Position numbers and translations under genes: made by a program. Under the pieces are notes generated by a model that saw only the letters and a list, made by a program, of their open reading frames with translations, was not told the origin of the DNA and made no database searches. A stretch of DNA of 10,660 bases. Origin: Oscillospiraceae bacterium (lineage in GTDB: Bacteria; Bacillota; Clostridia; Oscillospirales; UBA929). Each line of letters begins with the position of its first letter. Within the stretch, counting starts at the first letter, position 1. The DNA lies in the NCBI GenBank assembly GCA_009777685.1, contig WRLJ01000042.1:1-10660 (forward strand), read 5' to 3'. Below, piece after piece: positions 1 through 6,707 of the stretch.

Positions 1-43
1 GTTTGCGTGTAATACAATAAAAAATCAGAGGGGTGGCGCGATT

Positions 44-150
44 GTGGGGGCGGCCGTCCCGGCCGCCCGCGGACGCCATATATGGCGTCCCTACACATAC
101 GTCATGTTTCAGATGTTGCAATGCAGTAGGGGCGCGCATTGCGCGTCCGC
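44..150. repeat. Cluster of three short palindromic repeat units
   Basis: Three hairpin-forming units lie here. Unit 1 pairs 48-56 with 60-68 (9-bp stem, loop TCC). Unit 2 is the perfect 20-nt palindrome GGACGCCATATATGGCGTCC at 71-90. Unit 3 pairs 130-138 with 140-148 (9 bp including one G-U, one-base centre). Units 2 (read on minus) and 3 (read on plus) share the frame GTAGGG(A/G)CG...GCGTCCGC, and unit 1 is a diverged copy, so they look like one repeat family in mixed orientation. An open frame from GTG at 33 runs through all three into the amidohydrolase, but its residues there are just translated palindromes. The resemblance to dispersed intergenic repeats of Clostridia is from general knowledge and was not searched. 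Confidence 0.7.
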
Positions 151-179
151 TGGAATCAAACGAAAATTACAGAGGAGGG

Positions 180-956
180 ATGGAATTGATTGTTGACGCG
201 CATCTTCATTTGCCGTGTTACGACGATACGCTTGTGACCCTTGAGGATAAGAAAATCCGGCTTTTGCGCGATCTTGAGGCATCGGGGGTGGACGGGGCTG
301 TCGTGATCGCGGATTCCGAGCTTTCCAGCCCGATAGGAACGCCGAAAGAATGTGTTGAGCTGTTCGCCGATACAGACCATATTTTCGTCATGGGCGGCAT
401 TAGCCCGATGATTGATTATGAGGCGCGGCTGATACAACTGGAGGATTACATAAAAAACGGGCGGATGATTGCCTGCAAGCTGTATCCCGGGCACGAGGCC
501 TTTTATATGGACGATGCAAGGCTGGAGGAGATATTTTTATTGTGTGAAAGGCACGATGTGCCGTTAGCGGTGCATACGGGCTGGGAGAACGCGCAGTACA
601 ATCACCCGGGGTATTTTGCGAAAATCGCGGAAAAGCATCCGGCTTTGCGGCTGGTCATCTGCCATCTCTGGTGGCCGGACCTCAAGCTGTGCTATCAATT
701 GACGGCCGGATATCCCAATATCTTCTATGCCCTTTCGAGTCTGGCGCATGAAGCAAAGCGTGCGGAACAAACACGGGAGACGCTGAATGATATGGCTCGG
801 AAGGATGTTGAAAGAATGATTTTCGGCTCTGACTATGGTATGTGCGGCATAAAAGCCCATATTGACTTGGTGGAATCGCTGGACGTGGACCGTTCCGGAA
901 AGCAGCTGATTCTGGCGGGCAACGCGATACGGCTGTATCGTCTCGCATGGGGATGA
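180..956 (+). CDS. Amidohydrolase-2 family metal-dependent hydrolase
   Basis: This is a TIM-barrel hydrolase or decarboxylase of the amidohydrolase-2 type, about 258 residues and probably cytoplasmic, as no signal peptide is visible. Numbered from the ATG at 180, the family landmarks are the N-terminal metal motif DAHLH (His8, His10), a Lys in IACKLYPG (Lys100), AVHTGW (His132), ICHLWWPD (His162), FGSDYG (Asp218) and the usual C-terminal GNAIRLYRL. Which start is used is uncertain. AGGAGG at 173-178 is only 1 nt from ATG 180 but 7 nt from an in-frame TTG at 186, which would begin MIVDAHLHL. The upstream frame to GTG 33 is only repeat sequence. The substrate cannot be named. It lies 97 bases before the GH94 gene in the same direction, but a hairpin separates them and no chemistry obviously links the two. 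The family is secure; the function is unknown. Confidence 0.85.
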   Translation: MELIVDAHLHLPCYDDTLVTLEDKKIRLLRDLEASGVDGAVVIADSELSSPIGTPKECVELFADTDHIFVMGGISPMIDYEARLIQLEDYIKNGRMIACKLYPGHEAFYMDDARLEEIFLLCERHDVPLAVHTGWENAQYNHPGYFAKIAEKHPALRLVICHLWWPDLKLCYQLTAGYPNIFYALSSLAHEAKRAEQTRETLNDMARKDVERMIFGSDYGMCGIKAHIDLVESLDVDRSGKQLILAGNAIRLYRLAWG

Positions 957-976
957 CAGGCAGGGCAAGCGCTCTT

Positions 977-1011
977 CGCCCGCGGGCCCAAAAGGTGCGG
1001 GCGCTTCCTTT
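977..1011 (+). terminator. Candidate terminator hairpin after the amidohydrolase
   Basis: CGCCCGC (977-983) pairs with GCGGGCG (997-1003) around a 13-nt loop, followed by the pyrimidine stretch CTTCCTTT. The 3' tail is T-rich but interrupted, so termination may be partial. No promoter with a sensible transcript start was found between it and the GH94 gene, so read-through into GH94 is possible. Confidence 0.4.
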
Positions 1012-1053
1012 ACAGCACATAGAAAAATACCATAAAAATACAGGAGGTTTATC

Positions 1054-3450
1054 ATGAAGTACGGCCATTTTGACGCCGAAAGACGGGAGTATGTCATCAC
1101 GCGCCCCGACACGCCCGCTCCCTGGGCCAACTACCTGGGCTCTCCCGCCTACGGGGCGATCATCAGCAACAACGCGGGCGGCTACAGCTTTGTGGAAAGC
1201 GGGGCCGCCGGGCGCATCCTGCGGTACCGCTTCAACGAGCAGGACAGCCCGGGCCGGTATATCTACCTGCGCGACGAGCGGGACGGCGCGTACTGGTCGG
1301 CCTCCTGGCAGCCCGTCGGCGCGGACCTGAACGAGTACCGCTCCGTCTGCCGCCACGGGACGGGCTATACGGTCATCGAGTCGCAATACCGCGGCATCGA
1401 AACCGAAACGCTCTACACCGTGCCCATCGGCGCCAGCCATGAGGTCTGGGCCGTCACGGTGCGCAACCCCGGCGCGGAGACCCGCGAGCTGTCCGTGTTC
1501 GGCTACGCGGAGCTGACCAACGAGGGCCACTACGAGCAGGACGGCGTGAATCTGCAATACACCCAGTTCATCACGCGAACGTACTTCAAGGACGGGATGA
1601 TTACCCAGACCATCAACGAAAACTTTGTCAAGGCCGCCCACGGGCATGTCCGGCAATGCCGCTTCTTCGCGCTGTGCGGCGCGGATACGGCGAGCTTCTG
1701 CGGCGACCGCGAGGCCTTCCTCGGCCCCTACGGGAGCTATGGCGCCCCCGGCGCGGTCAAGGCCGGCGACTGCGGCGGCGTGCTGAATTACGGCGGCAAC
1801 GCCTGCGGCGCGCTGCAGGCCCGCCTGACCCTCGCGCCCGGGCAGGAGCGCACGTTGATCTTCCTGCTGGGGCAAAAGGAGCCGGCGGAAGCCGAAGCCC
1901 TTCACGCCCGATACCGCGCCGATTCCGGACGGCCCGCCGGCGAGCTGGCGGAGCTGAAGGCGTACTGGCACGGTCAGCTGGCCCGCCTGCAGGTGCGCAC
2001 GCCCGACGGCAGCTTTGACGCCATGATGAACACCTGGAACGCTTATCAGTGCTTCATCACCTTTATCTGGAGCCGCGCCGCCTCGCTGATCTACTGCGGT
2101 CTGCGCAACGGATACGGCTACCGGGACACGGTGCAGGACATTCAGGGGATCATCCATCTGGCCCCGGAGCAGGCCCGCGAGAAAATCCTCTTTATGCTGA
2201 GTGCTCAGGTGGACCACGGCGGCGCGCTGCCGCTGGTCCGGTACACCCACACGCCGGGCCGGGAGAACACCCCGGAGGACCCCGAATACGCCAAACAGAC
2301 CGGACACCCCAGCTACCGCGCGGACGACGCGCTGTGGCTGTTCCCCACCGTCTACAAATACATCGCGGAGACGGGTGAGCTGTCGTTTTTGGACGAGGTC
2401 GTCCCCTACGCCAACCGGGGGCAGGACACCGTGTACGGGCACCTGCGGCGCGCGGTGGAATTCTCGCTGGCGCGGCTGGGCGTCCACGGGCTGCCCGCCG
2501 GACTGCACGCCGACTGGAACGACTGCCTGCGGCTGGGGGAGAAGGGCGTGTCGGTATTTGTGGCGATGCAGCTCTACTACGCCTTTGAGATTCTGCGCCG
2601 TTTCGCCCAAAAGCGGGGTGAGGAGCAGGCTGTCTCCGAAATGGAGGAGAAAAAGCGGCATTTCGAGAGCATTTTGGAAAGCGTCTGCTGGGACGGGGAC
2701 CGCTATGTGCGCGGCGTCAGCCAGGACGGCGAGGTCGTGGGCGCGCGGCAAAACCCGGAGGCCAAGCTGTGGCTGAACCCGCAGAGCTGGGCGGTCGTCA
2801 GCGGTCTGGCCGGGCCGGCGCGGGGCGAGGCGATCCTGGACCTCGTTTACGCCGAATTGAACACCCCCTACGGGGCGCGCCTGATGGCGCCCGCGTATCA
2901 AAATCACCCCTTTGACGGCGCGCTGGCGCTGCTGTTCAACCCCGGCATGAAGGAAAACGGCGGCGTCTTCCTGCAATCGCAGGGATGGTTAATCCTGGCC
3001 GAGGCCCTGCTGGGGCGCGGGGACCGCGCCTTTGCGTATTACCGCGAGAGCTGCCCCGCCGCCCAGAACGATATCGCCGAGCTGCGCCGCATGGAGCCTT
3101 ATGTGTACAGCCAGTTCACCGAATGCGGGGAAAGCCCCTTTGCCGGGCGGAGCTGGGTGCATTGGCTGACCGGCACGGCCAGCACGGTGATGGTTGGGTG
3201 CGTGGAGGGCATTTTGGGACTGCGCCCCGATCTGGACGGGCTGACGCTGTCGCCGGCCATCCCCGCGGCGTGGGACGGGCTGACCATCGAGAAGGCATGG
3301 CGCGGCAAGCGCCTGCGCATCGAGGTCCGCAACCCCGCCGGAAAACAGGGCGGCTGCTCGTCGCTGACCCTCAACGGCGAGGCCCTGGAAGGCAACCGCA
3401 TCCCGGAGGACCGGCTGAAGGAGGATAATGAGATTGTGCTGGTGATGTAG
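1054..3450 (+). CDS. GH94 disaccharide phosphorylase (cellobiose/chitobiose phosphorylase type)
   Basis: The 798-residue protein is full length for single-domain GH94 enzymes (about 790-820). These inverting enzymes use inorganic phosphate to cleave a beta-linked disaccharide into an alpha-sugar-1-phosphate and a free sugar. The start MKYGHFDAERREYVITRPDT matches the family N-terminus. A beta-sandwich (about 1-280) is followed by a linker and an (alpha/alpha)6 barrel with RNGYGYRDTVQD (351-362), HPSYRADDALWLF (418-430), and LHADWNDCL, whose Asp490 corresponds to the catalytic general acid. HWLTGTAST near the C-terminus belongs to the phosphate-binding region. AGGAGG at 1042-1047 sits 6 nt before the ATG. 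There is no signal peptide, so it acts on imported sugar. Cellobiose, laminaribiose, chitobiose, cellobionate or an untested disaccharide are all possible. A 764-codon open frame on the opposite strand is a GC-rich shadow. Confidence 0.92.
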   Translation: MKYGHFDAERREYVITRPDTPAPWANYLGSPAYGAIISNNAGGYSFVESGAAGRILRYRFNEQDSPGRYIYLRDERDGAYWSASWQPVGADLNEYRSVCRHGTGYTVIESQYRGIETETLYTVPIGASHEVWAVTVRNPGAETRELSVFGYAELTNEGHYEQDGVNLQYTQFITRTYFKDGMITQTINENFVKAAHGHVRQCRFFALCGADTASFCGDREAFLGPYGSYGAPGAVKAGDCGGVLNYGGNACGALQARLTLAPGQERTLIFLLGQKEPAEAEALHARYRADSGRPAGELAELKAYWHGQLARLQVRTPDGSFDAMMNTWNAYQCFITFIWSRAASLIYCGLRNGYGYRDTVQDIQGIIHLAPEQAREKILFMLSAQVDHGGALPLVRYTHTPGRENTPEDPEYAKQTGHPSYRADDALWLFPTVYKYIAETGELSFLDEVVPYANRGQDTVYGHLRRAVEFSLARLGVHGLPAGLHADWNDCLRLGEKGVSVFVAMQLYYAFEILRRFAQKRGEEQAVSEMEEKKRHFESILESVCWDGDRYVRGVSQDGEVVGARQNPEAKLWLNPQSWAVVSGLAGPARGEAILDLVYAELNTPYGARLMAPAYQNHPFDGALALLFNPGMKENGGVFLQSQGWLILAEALLGRGDRAFAYYRESCPAAQNDIAELRRMEPYVYSQFTECGESPFAGRSWVHWLTGTASTVMVGCVEGILGLRPDLDGLTLSPAIPAAWDGLTIEKAWRGKRLRIEVRNPAGKQGGCSSLTLNGEALEGNRIPEDRLKEDNEIVLVM

Positions 3451-3467
3451 GTTTGTGAAAAGAGTGA

Positions 3468-3497
3468 GGGCGGCCCCGGGCTTGGGGGGGGCCGCCC
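3468..3497 (+). terminator. GC-rich hairpin after the GH94 gene
   Basis: GGGCGGCCCC (3468-3477) pairs perfectly with GGGGCCGCCC (3488-3497), starting 18 nt after the GH94 stop. There is no T-tract behind it, so it may act as a weak terminator or mRNA 3'-end stabiliser. Its arms resemble repeat unit 1 at 48-68 (GGGCGGCC/GGCCGCCC), so it may be a member of the same repeat family. The rest of the gap to the Fic gene (3498-3739) has no supportable gene; only frames of about 25 codons or fewer occur, and no convincing promoter was seen. Confidence 0.4.
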
Positions 3498-3739
3498 GCC
3501 GTATCTCATCAGGGTTTCGTTTCCGGCATATAAGAGGGGCGAAGTGAAAGTTTTCGCTGACCCGTATGCGGACATCAATAGCGGGGTGAGGTGTAATGCG
3601 AGAGTATGATGGATACACTCAAATGAGAAACGCCGTTACGCTTCGCCGAAACGCTGGATGGATGTGATAAACATAATGGGGATAATTACCTGCTTCGGAC
3701 GCGGCGGGTCACATAATTCATTGAAAAGGTGACATTGAT

Positions 3740-4885
3740 ATGAAGTTAGAGGATTATATCACAGGCAATTATGCGAATCAAGGCGATTTCAAGTCTTTTA
3801 TCCCCGCTCCTGTTGATATTCCGTGGGAGTGGAGCGATACATCATTGAACATGTTGCTTGAGCGCGCCAGCAGTGAAATTGGCGGACTAAATGCTTTTGC
3901 CGAACTCGTGCCGAATATTGACTTATATATTAAAATGCACATACGCACCGAAGCAAATAAGTCAAGTAAAATCGAGGGTACAAAGACCTCCTTTGAAGAA
4001 GATTTGATGCGCGTCGAAGATGTTTCGCCGGAAAAACGTAATGACCATGTGGAAGTAAATAATTACGTCCGCGCATTGCAGCATGGAATAAACCGCATAA
4101 CAAACGACCATTTCCCTCTTTGCTTGAGGCTGATTCGTGAAATCCATGAGGTTTTAATGCGGGGGGTTCGCGGGGAGTATAGGGCGCCGGGAGAGTTTCG
4201 TAAATCGCAAAATTGGATTGGGGGGAGTGTGCCCTCAACCGCCATTTTTGTTCCGCCGAGCGTTCCCGATATGGAAGATGCTCTTTCGGATTTTGAAAAG
4301 TTTTTGAACAATGATACTAACACGATTCCCCATCTGATAAAAGCGGCTATCGCGCATTATCAATTTGAAACCATTCACCCGTTTTTGGATGGCAACGGAC
4401 GTGTAGGACGGCTTATTGTCCCGCTCTATCTGTTGGCAAAAGGCGTTATCGTAAAACCGTGTTTCTATATATCAGATTACTTCGAGAGAAATCGTGAGCT
4501 TTATTATGCCGCGCTTGATAAACCCCGCAAGGATAATGATTTAGGACATTGGATAAAATTTTTTCTATCAGCGGCGATTGATACAGCTAAAAGTGCAAAA
4601 AACAAATTCAGCAAAGCTGTATGTGTAGTTCAACAATTAAACGAACGAGCCATAAATATTAAGGGCAGAGCTGAAAATGTTCACGCGATTTTGAATGCGT
4701 TTTATTTAGAACCTCTGCTTGGCATGAAAGATATTTGCGAAAAAGCCGGTTTGCCGCAGGCAACAGTGTCTGTGATTGTGAACGATATGCACAAAAATGA
4801 ATTACTGGAGGAAATAACAGGGTTTTCTCGAAATAAAGTTTATATGCTGACAGACTATGTTCACGCATTCAAAACAAGCGAATAA
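3740..4885 (+). CDS. Fic domain protein, probable class II AMP-transferase with winged-helix tail
   Basis: Fic enzymes usually transfer AMP from ATP to a hydroxyl side chain of a target protein. The 381-residue protein carries the core motif HPFLDGNGRVGR (residues 213-224, catalytic His213), matching HxFx(D/E)GNGRxxR. The target-docking flap is near GSVPSTAIFVPP (162-173). Upstream is the auto-inhibitory motif SSKIEG (75-80, Glu79), matching (S/T)xxxE(G/N), so this is a class II, self-inhibited Fic that needs no separate antitoxin. Residues about 300-375 look like a winged helix (MKDICEKAGLPQATVSVIV), suggesting DNA binding or autoregulation. AAGGTGA lies 7 nt before the ATG. The gene is clearly AT-richer than both flanks and uses A/T-ending codons freely, which suggests horizontal acquisition. 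No partner gene is adjacent and the target protein is unknown. Confidence 0.92.
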   Translation: MKLEDYITGNYANQGDFKSFIPAPVDIPWEWSDTSLNMLLERASSEIGGLNAFAELVPNIDLYIKMHIRTEANKSSKIEGTKTSFEEDLMRVEDVSPEKRNDHVEVNNYVRALQHGINRITNDHFPLCLRLIREIHEVLMRGVRGEYRAPGEFRKSQNWIGGSVPSTAIFVPPSVPDMEDALSDFEKFLNNDTNTIPHLIKAAIAHYQFETIHPFLDGNGRVGRLIVPLYLLAKGVIVKPCFYISDYFERNRELYYAALDKPRKDNDLGHWIKFFLSAAIDTAKSAKNKFSKAVCVVQQLNERAINIKGRAENVHAILNAFYLEPLLGMKDICEKAGLPQATVSVIVNDMHKNELLEEITGFSRNKVYMLTDYVHAFKTSE

Positions 4886-4890
4886 ATCCA

Positions 4891-4980
4891 CATATCGAGA
4901 AAATGAAGATATTCGATACATGAATATCTATATATCGGAAAACCGCTAAAATCCGATATATGAAAATTCATATATCGGGA
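4891..4980. repeat. 40-bp-period imperfect tandem repeat with nested inverted repeats
   Basis: The element TATCG recurs at 4893, 4933 and 4973, exactly 40 bp apart, inside longer similar blocks (CATATCGAGA, TATATCGGAA, TATATCGGGA). The two full 40-bp units, 4891-4930 and 4931-4970, also share CGATA(C/T)ATGAA near their ends. The last junction is a perfect inverted repeat: CCGATATATGAA (4953-4964) and TTCATATATCGG (4967-4978) with a 2-nt centre. TATCGG (4933-4938) can alternatively pair with CCGATA (4953-4958), so competing structures exist. The block is AT-rich like the Fic gene and stops where GC-rich sequence resumes at about 4980. It could be an operator array, an iteron-like site or the remnant edge of an inserted segment. 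Confidence 0.65.
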
Positions 4981-5005
4981 GGCCCCAGCCTTCCCCGCCA
5001 CCCCC

Positions 5006-5032
5006 GCCGGGGGCCATCACATGGCCCCCGGC
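5006..5032. terminator. Bidirectional hairpin between convergent fic and the mannose operon
   Basis: GCCGGGGGCCAT (5006-5017) and ATGGCCCCCGGC (5021-5032) form a perfect 12-bp stem with a 3-nt loop. It lies 29 bases past the isomerase stop (minus strand) and 120 bases past the fic stop (plus strand), in the only gap between these convergent genes. On the plus strand it is followed by GTTGTTCTT, a moderate T-rich tail; on the minus strand the following sequence is G-rich. It should therefore work better as a terminator for fic than for the operon. Confidence 0.65.
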
Positions 5033-5061
5033 GTTGTTCTTACGCTCAATGCCGCAACAAA

Positions 5062-5745
5062 TCACCACCCAGACCTCGGGTACTCCTGACACAGCAGGCG
5101 GTACGGCGGCTCGTCCTCCTCGATGGCCGGGAAGCGGCCCATCGGTTCGTAAAAGCGGTTGTCGTGGTTGTCGTCGTTGCATTGGCTGACCTCGCCGATC
5201 AGCGTCGGGCCGCCGCCCTCTTTGGCCCAGAAAGCGTGATACATCCGCGGGGTCAGCGTCACGCTCTGTCCCGGGGCCAGCTCCAGCACCGTCCCGGCGG
5301 GGACCGTCATCCGCACCCCGTCGCCGGATACCGTGACGTCCGTATCCGCAAGGCCGTCTTGCCCGTCGGCGTTATAGAGCCGCATCATCAGCGTGCCGCC
5401 GCCCCGGTTGATGATGTCCTCCATCTTGTTCCAATGGAAGTGCATCGGGCAGACCTGGCCCTCTTGGCTGATCAGCATCTTTTCGGCGTATGTTTTGGTG
5501 TAGCGCGGGTCGTTTTGGTTGCCGTTGCGGATCGTGACCAGCGTCAGCCCGATTTGGCGGAATTGACCCAGGCCATAGTCCGTGATGTCCCAGCCCAGCA
5601 TGTTGTCACGGATCTCCCGGCATTCCTCTCCCCTGGCGCCCCAGTCCTCCGGCGTCCAGCGGGCAAAGGGCGGCAGCTCGAACCGGTGGAGGGCCAGCAG
5701 GGCCTCGGCTTCCCGGATCGCGTGGTTGATTTCGGAGCGTTTCAT
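5062..5745 (-). CDS. D-lyxose isomerase / D-mannose isomerase (cupin sugar isomerase)
   Basis: This is a 227-residue aldose-ketose isomerase of the D-lyxose isomerase family, the same length as the characterised enterobacterial enzymes. The family interconverts D-lyxose with D-xylulose and D-mannose with D-fructose using a divalent metal (usually manganese). The cupin metal ligands are visible: CPMHFHWNKMED supplies His102, His104 and Glu109, and MYHAFW supplies His170. Positions are shifted by one from the 103/105/110/171 ligands I recall for the E. coli enzyme. AAGGAAG lies 8 nt before the ATG. The start codon overlaps the kinase stop as ATGA (5742-5745), indicating translational coupling. 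It is the last gene of an operon with beta-mannosidase and a PfkB kinase, so mannose to fructose is the likely in vivo reaction. The family is secure; the preferred sugar is inferred from context. Confidence 0.9.
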   Translation of the reverse strand: MKRSEINHAIREAEALLALHRFELPPFARWTPEDWGARGEECREIRDNMLGWDITDYGLGQFRQIGLTLVTIRNGNQNDPRYTKTYAEKMLISQEGQVCPMHFHWNKMEDIINRGGGTLMMRLYNADGQDGLADTDVTVSGDGVRMTVPAGTVLELAPGQSVTLTPRMYHAFWAKEGGGPTLIGEVSQCNDDNHDNRFYEPMGRFPAIEEDEPPYRLLCQEYPRSGW

Positions 5746-6707
5746 TCTGATGTCTTCCTTTCACGCATCAATTTTTCCACTTCTTCGGGGGCGGGCATCG
5801 CGGGCAGGCCGCCCTTTTGGGTCGTGACCAGAGAACCCACCGCGTTGGCAAATCGCGTAATATCCGACAGCTCCGCCTGGCCCAAAGCGCCAAGCTCCGG
5901 CCGGCTTTTCTCTTGCAATCGGTACAGCACGGCCCCCAGAAACCCGTCGCCCGCGCCGGTCGTGTCGATGGTGTTCACCTCGCAGGCCGGAAGGAAGCCC
6001 TCCGCGTTCCGTCCGGCGAAAAACGCGCCCTCGGGACCCATCGTGACGAACACCAGCGCGCACCCCATCTCCAGCAGCGCCGCCGCGCCTTTACGGGGGT
6101 CGGTCTCTCCGGTCAGCAGCGGCAGCTCCTCTCCGGAAGCCTTGACGATGTCCGCCAACCGCGCGCCCTCCTGCATCCGGCGGCAGGCGATGTCATGCTC
6201 CGCCCACAGGGGGGGCCGGTAATTCGGGTCAAAGCTGATGATTTTCCCCAGCGCCCGGGCCCGTTTCGCGGCTTGCATCACCGTGCCGCACGCGGGGGGC
6301 TGTGTCAGGGCAATGGAGCCGAAATGGAAAATACGGCATTGCTCCACCAGCTCCCAGGTTACGTCCGCGGGGGTAAGCCTCTGATCCGCCCCGGGGTTGC
6401 GGTAAAAGCTGAACGAGCGGTCGCCCCGGTCGTCCAGATGCACAAACGCCAGAGTGGTGCCGGCTTCGGAGCAGCGGGCCAAGCCCCGCGTATCGACGCC
6501 GGCGGCCGTCAGACAGCCGTCCAGATAATCGCCGAACGCATCCGCTCCGACCATCCCGATACAGGCGGTCCGCGCCCCCAGTTTGGCGGCGCAGGCCAGC
6601 ACATTGACCGGCGCGCCGCCGGGGTTTTGCTCAAACAGCGGGATTCCGGCCGCCGTCCGCCCCGCCGGCGTAAAGTCGATCAGGACCTCCCCGATGGCTG
6701 TGATCAT
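5742..6707 (-). CDS. PfkB-family sugar kinase, probable fructokinase
   Basis: This 321-residue ribokinase-fold kinase phosphorylates a sugar with ATP in the cytoplasm. The N-terminus MITAIGEVLIDFTP and the motif NPGGAPVNVLACAAKLG (28-44) are typical of bacterial fructokinases. The PfkB signature DTTGAGDGFLGAVL (248-261) contains the anion hole GAGD with catalytic Asp254, and FDPNYRPPLW (159-168) is also characteristic. The start is set by the ATGA overlap with the beta-mannosidase stop (6704-6707). GAGG inside the preceding coding end can serve as ribosome binding site. With an upstream enzyme releasing mannose and a downstream mannose/fructose isomerase, fructose to fructose-6-phosphate is the most economical role. 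A D-xylulose kinase would normally be of the FGGY family, which argues against a D-lyxose pathway. Other ketose or keto-sugar-acid specificities in PfkB remain possible. Confidence 0.88.
   Translation of the reverse strand: MITAIGEVLIDFTPAGRTAAGIPLFEQNPGGAPVNVLACAAKLGARTACIGMVGADAFGDYLDGCLTAAGVDTRGLARCSEAGTTLAFVHLDDRGDRSFSFYRNPGADQRLTPADVTWELVEQCRIFHFGSIALTQPPACGTVMQAAKRARALGKIISFDPNYRPPLWAEHDIACRRMQEGARLADIVKASGEELPLLTGETDPRKGAAALLEMGCALVFVTMGPEGAFFAGRNAEGFLPACEVNTIDTTGAGDGFLGAVLYRLQEKSRPELGALGQAELSDITRFANAVGSLVTTQKGGLPAMPAPEEVEKLMRERKTSE

Noticed and set aside
13..18. TACAAT as a -10 box for the amidohydrolase
   Set aside because: The -35 would lie outside the window and there is no TGn extension, so it cannot be supported.
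33..179. N-terminal extension of the amidohydrolase from GTG 33
   Set aside because: It would translate three palindromic repeats, lacks a properly spaced ribosome binding site, and the family normally begins just before the HxH motif.
1009..1036. TTTACA-16-CATAAA as a promoter for the GH94 gene
   Set aside because: The implied transcript start would fall inside the AGGAGG ribosome binding site, leaving no usable leader.
682..2976. 764-codon open frame on the minus strand opposite the GH94 gene
   Set aside because: It lacks recognisable domains and lies antisense to a clear full-length GH94 protein; long antisense frames are expected in such GC-rich codon-biased DNA.
3658..3732. 24-codon open frame ending in the fic ribosome binding site
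   Set aside because: No ribosome binding site of its own, no recognisable sequence, and of a length expected by chance.
4960..6222. 420-codon plus-strand open frame across the isomerase and kinase
   Set aside because: It starts inside the inverted repeat, crosses the 5006-5032 hairpin, has no ribosome binding site and is antisense to two well-supported genes.
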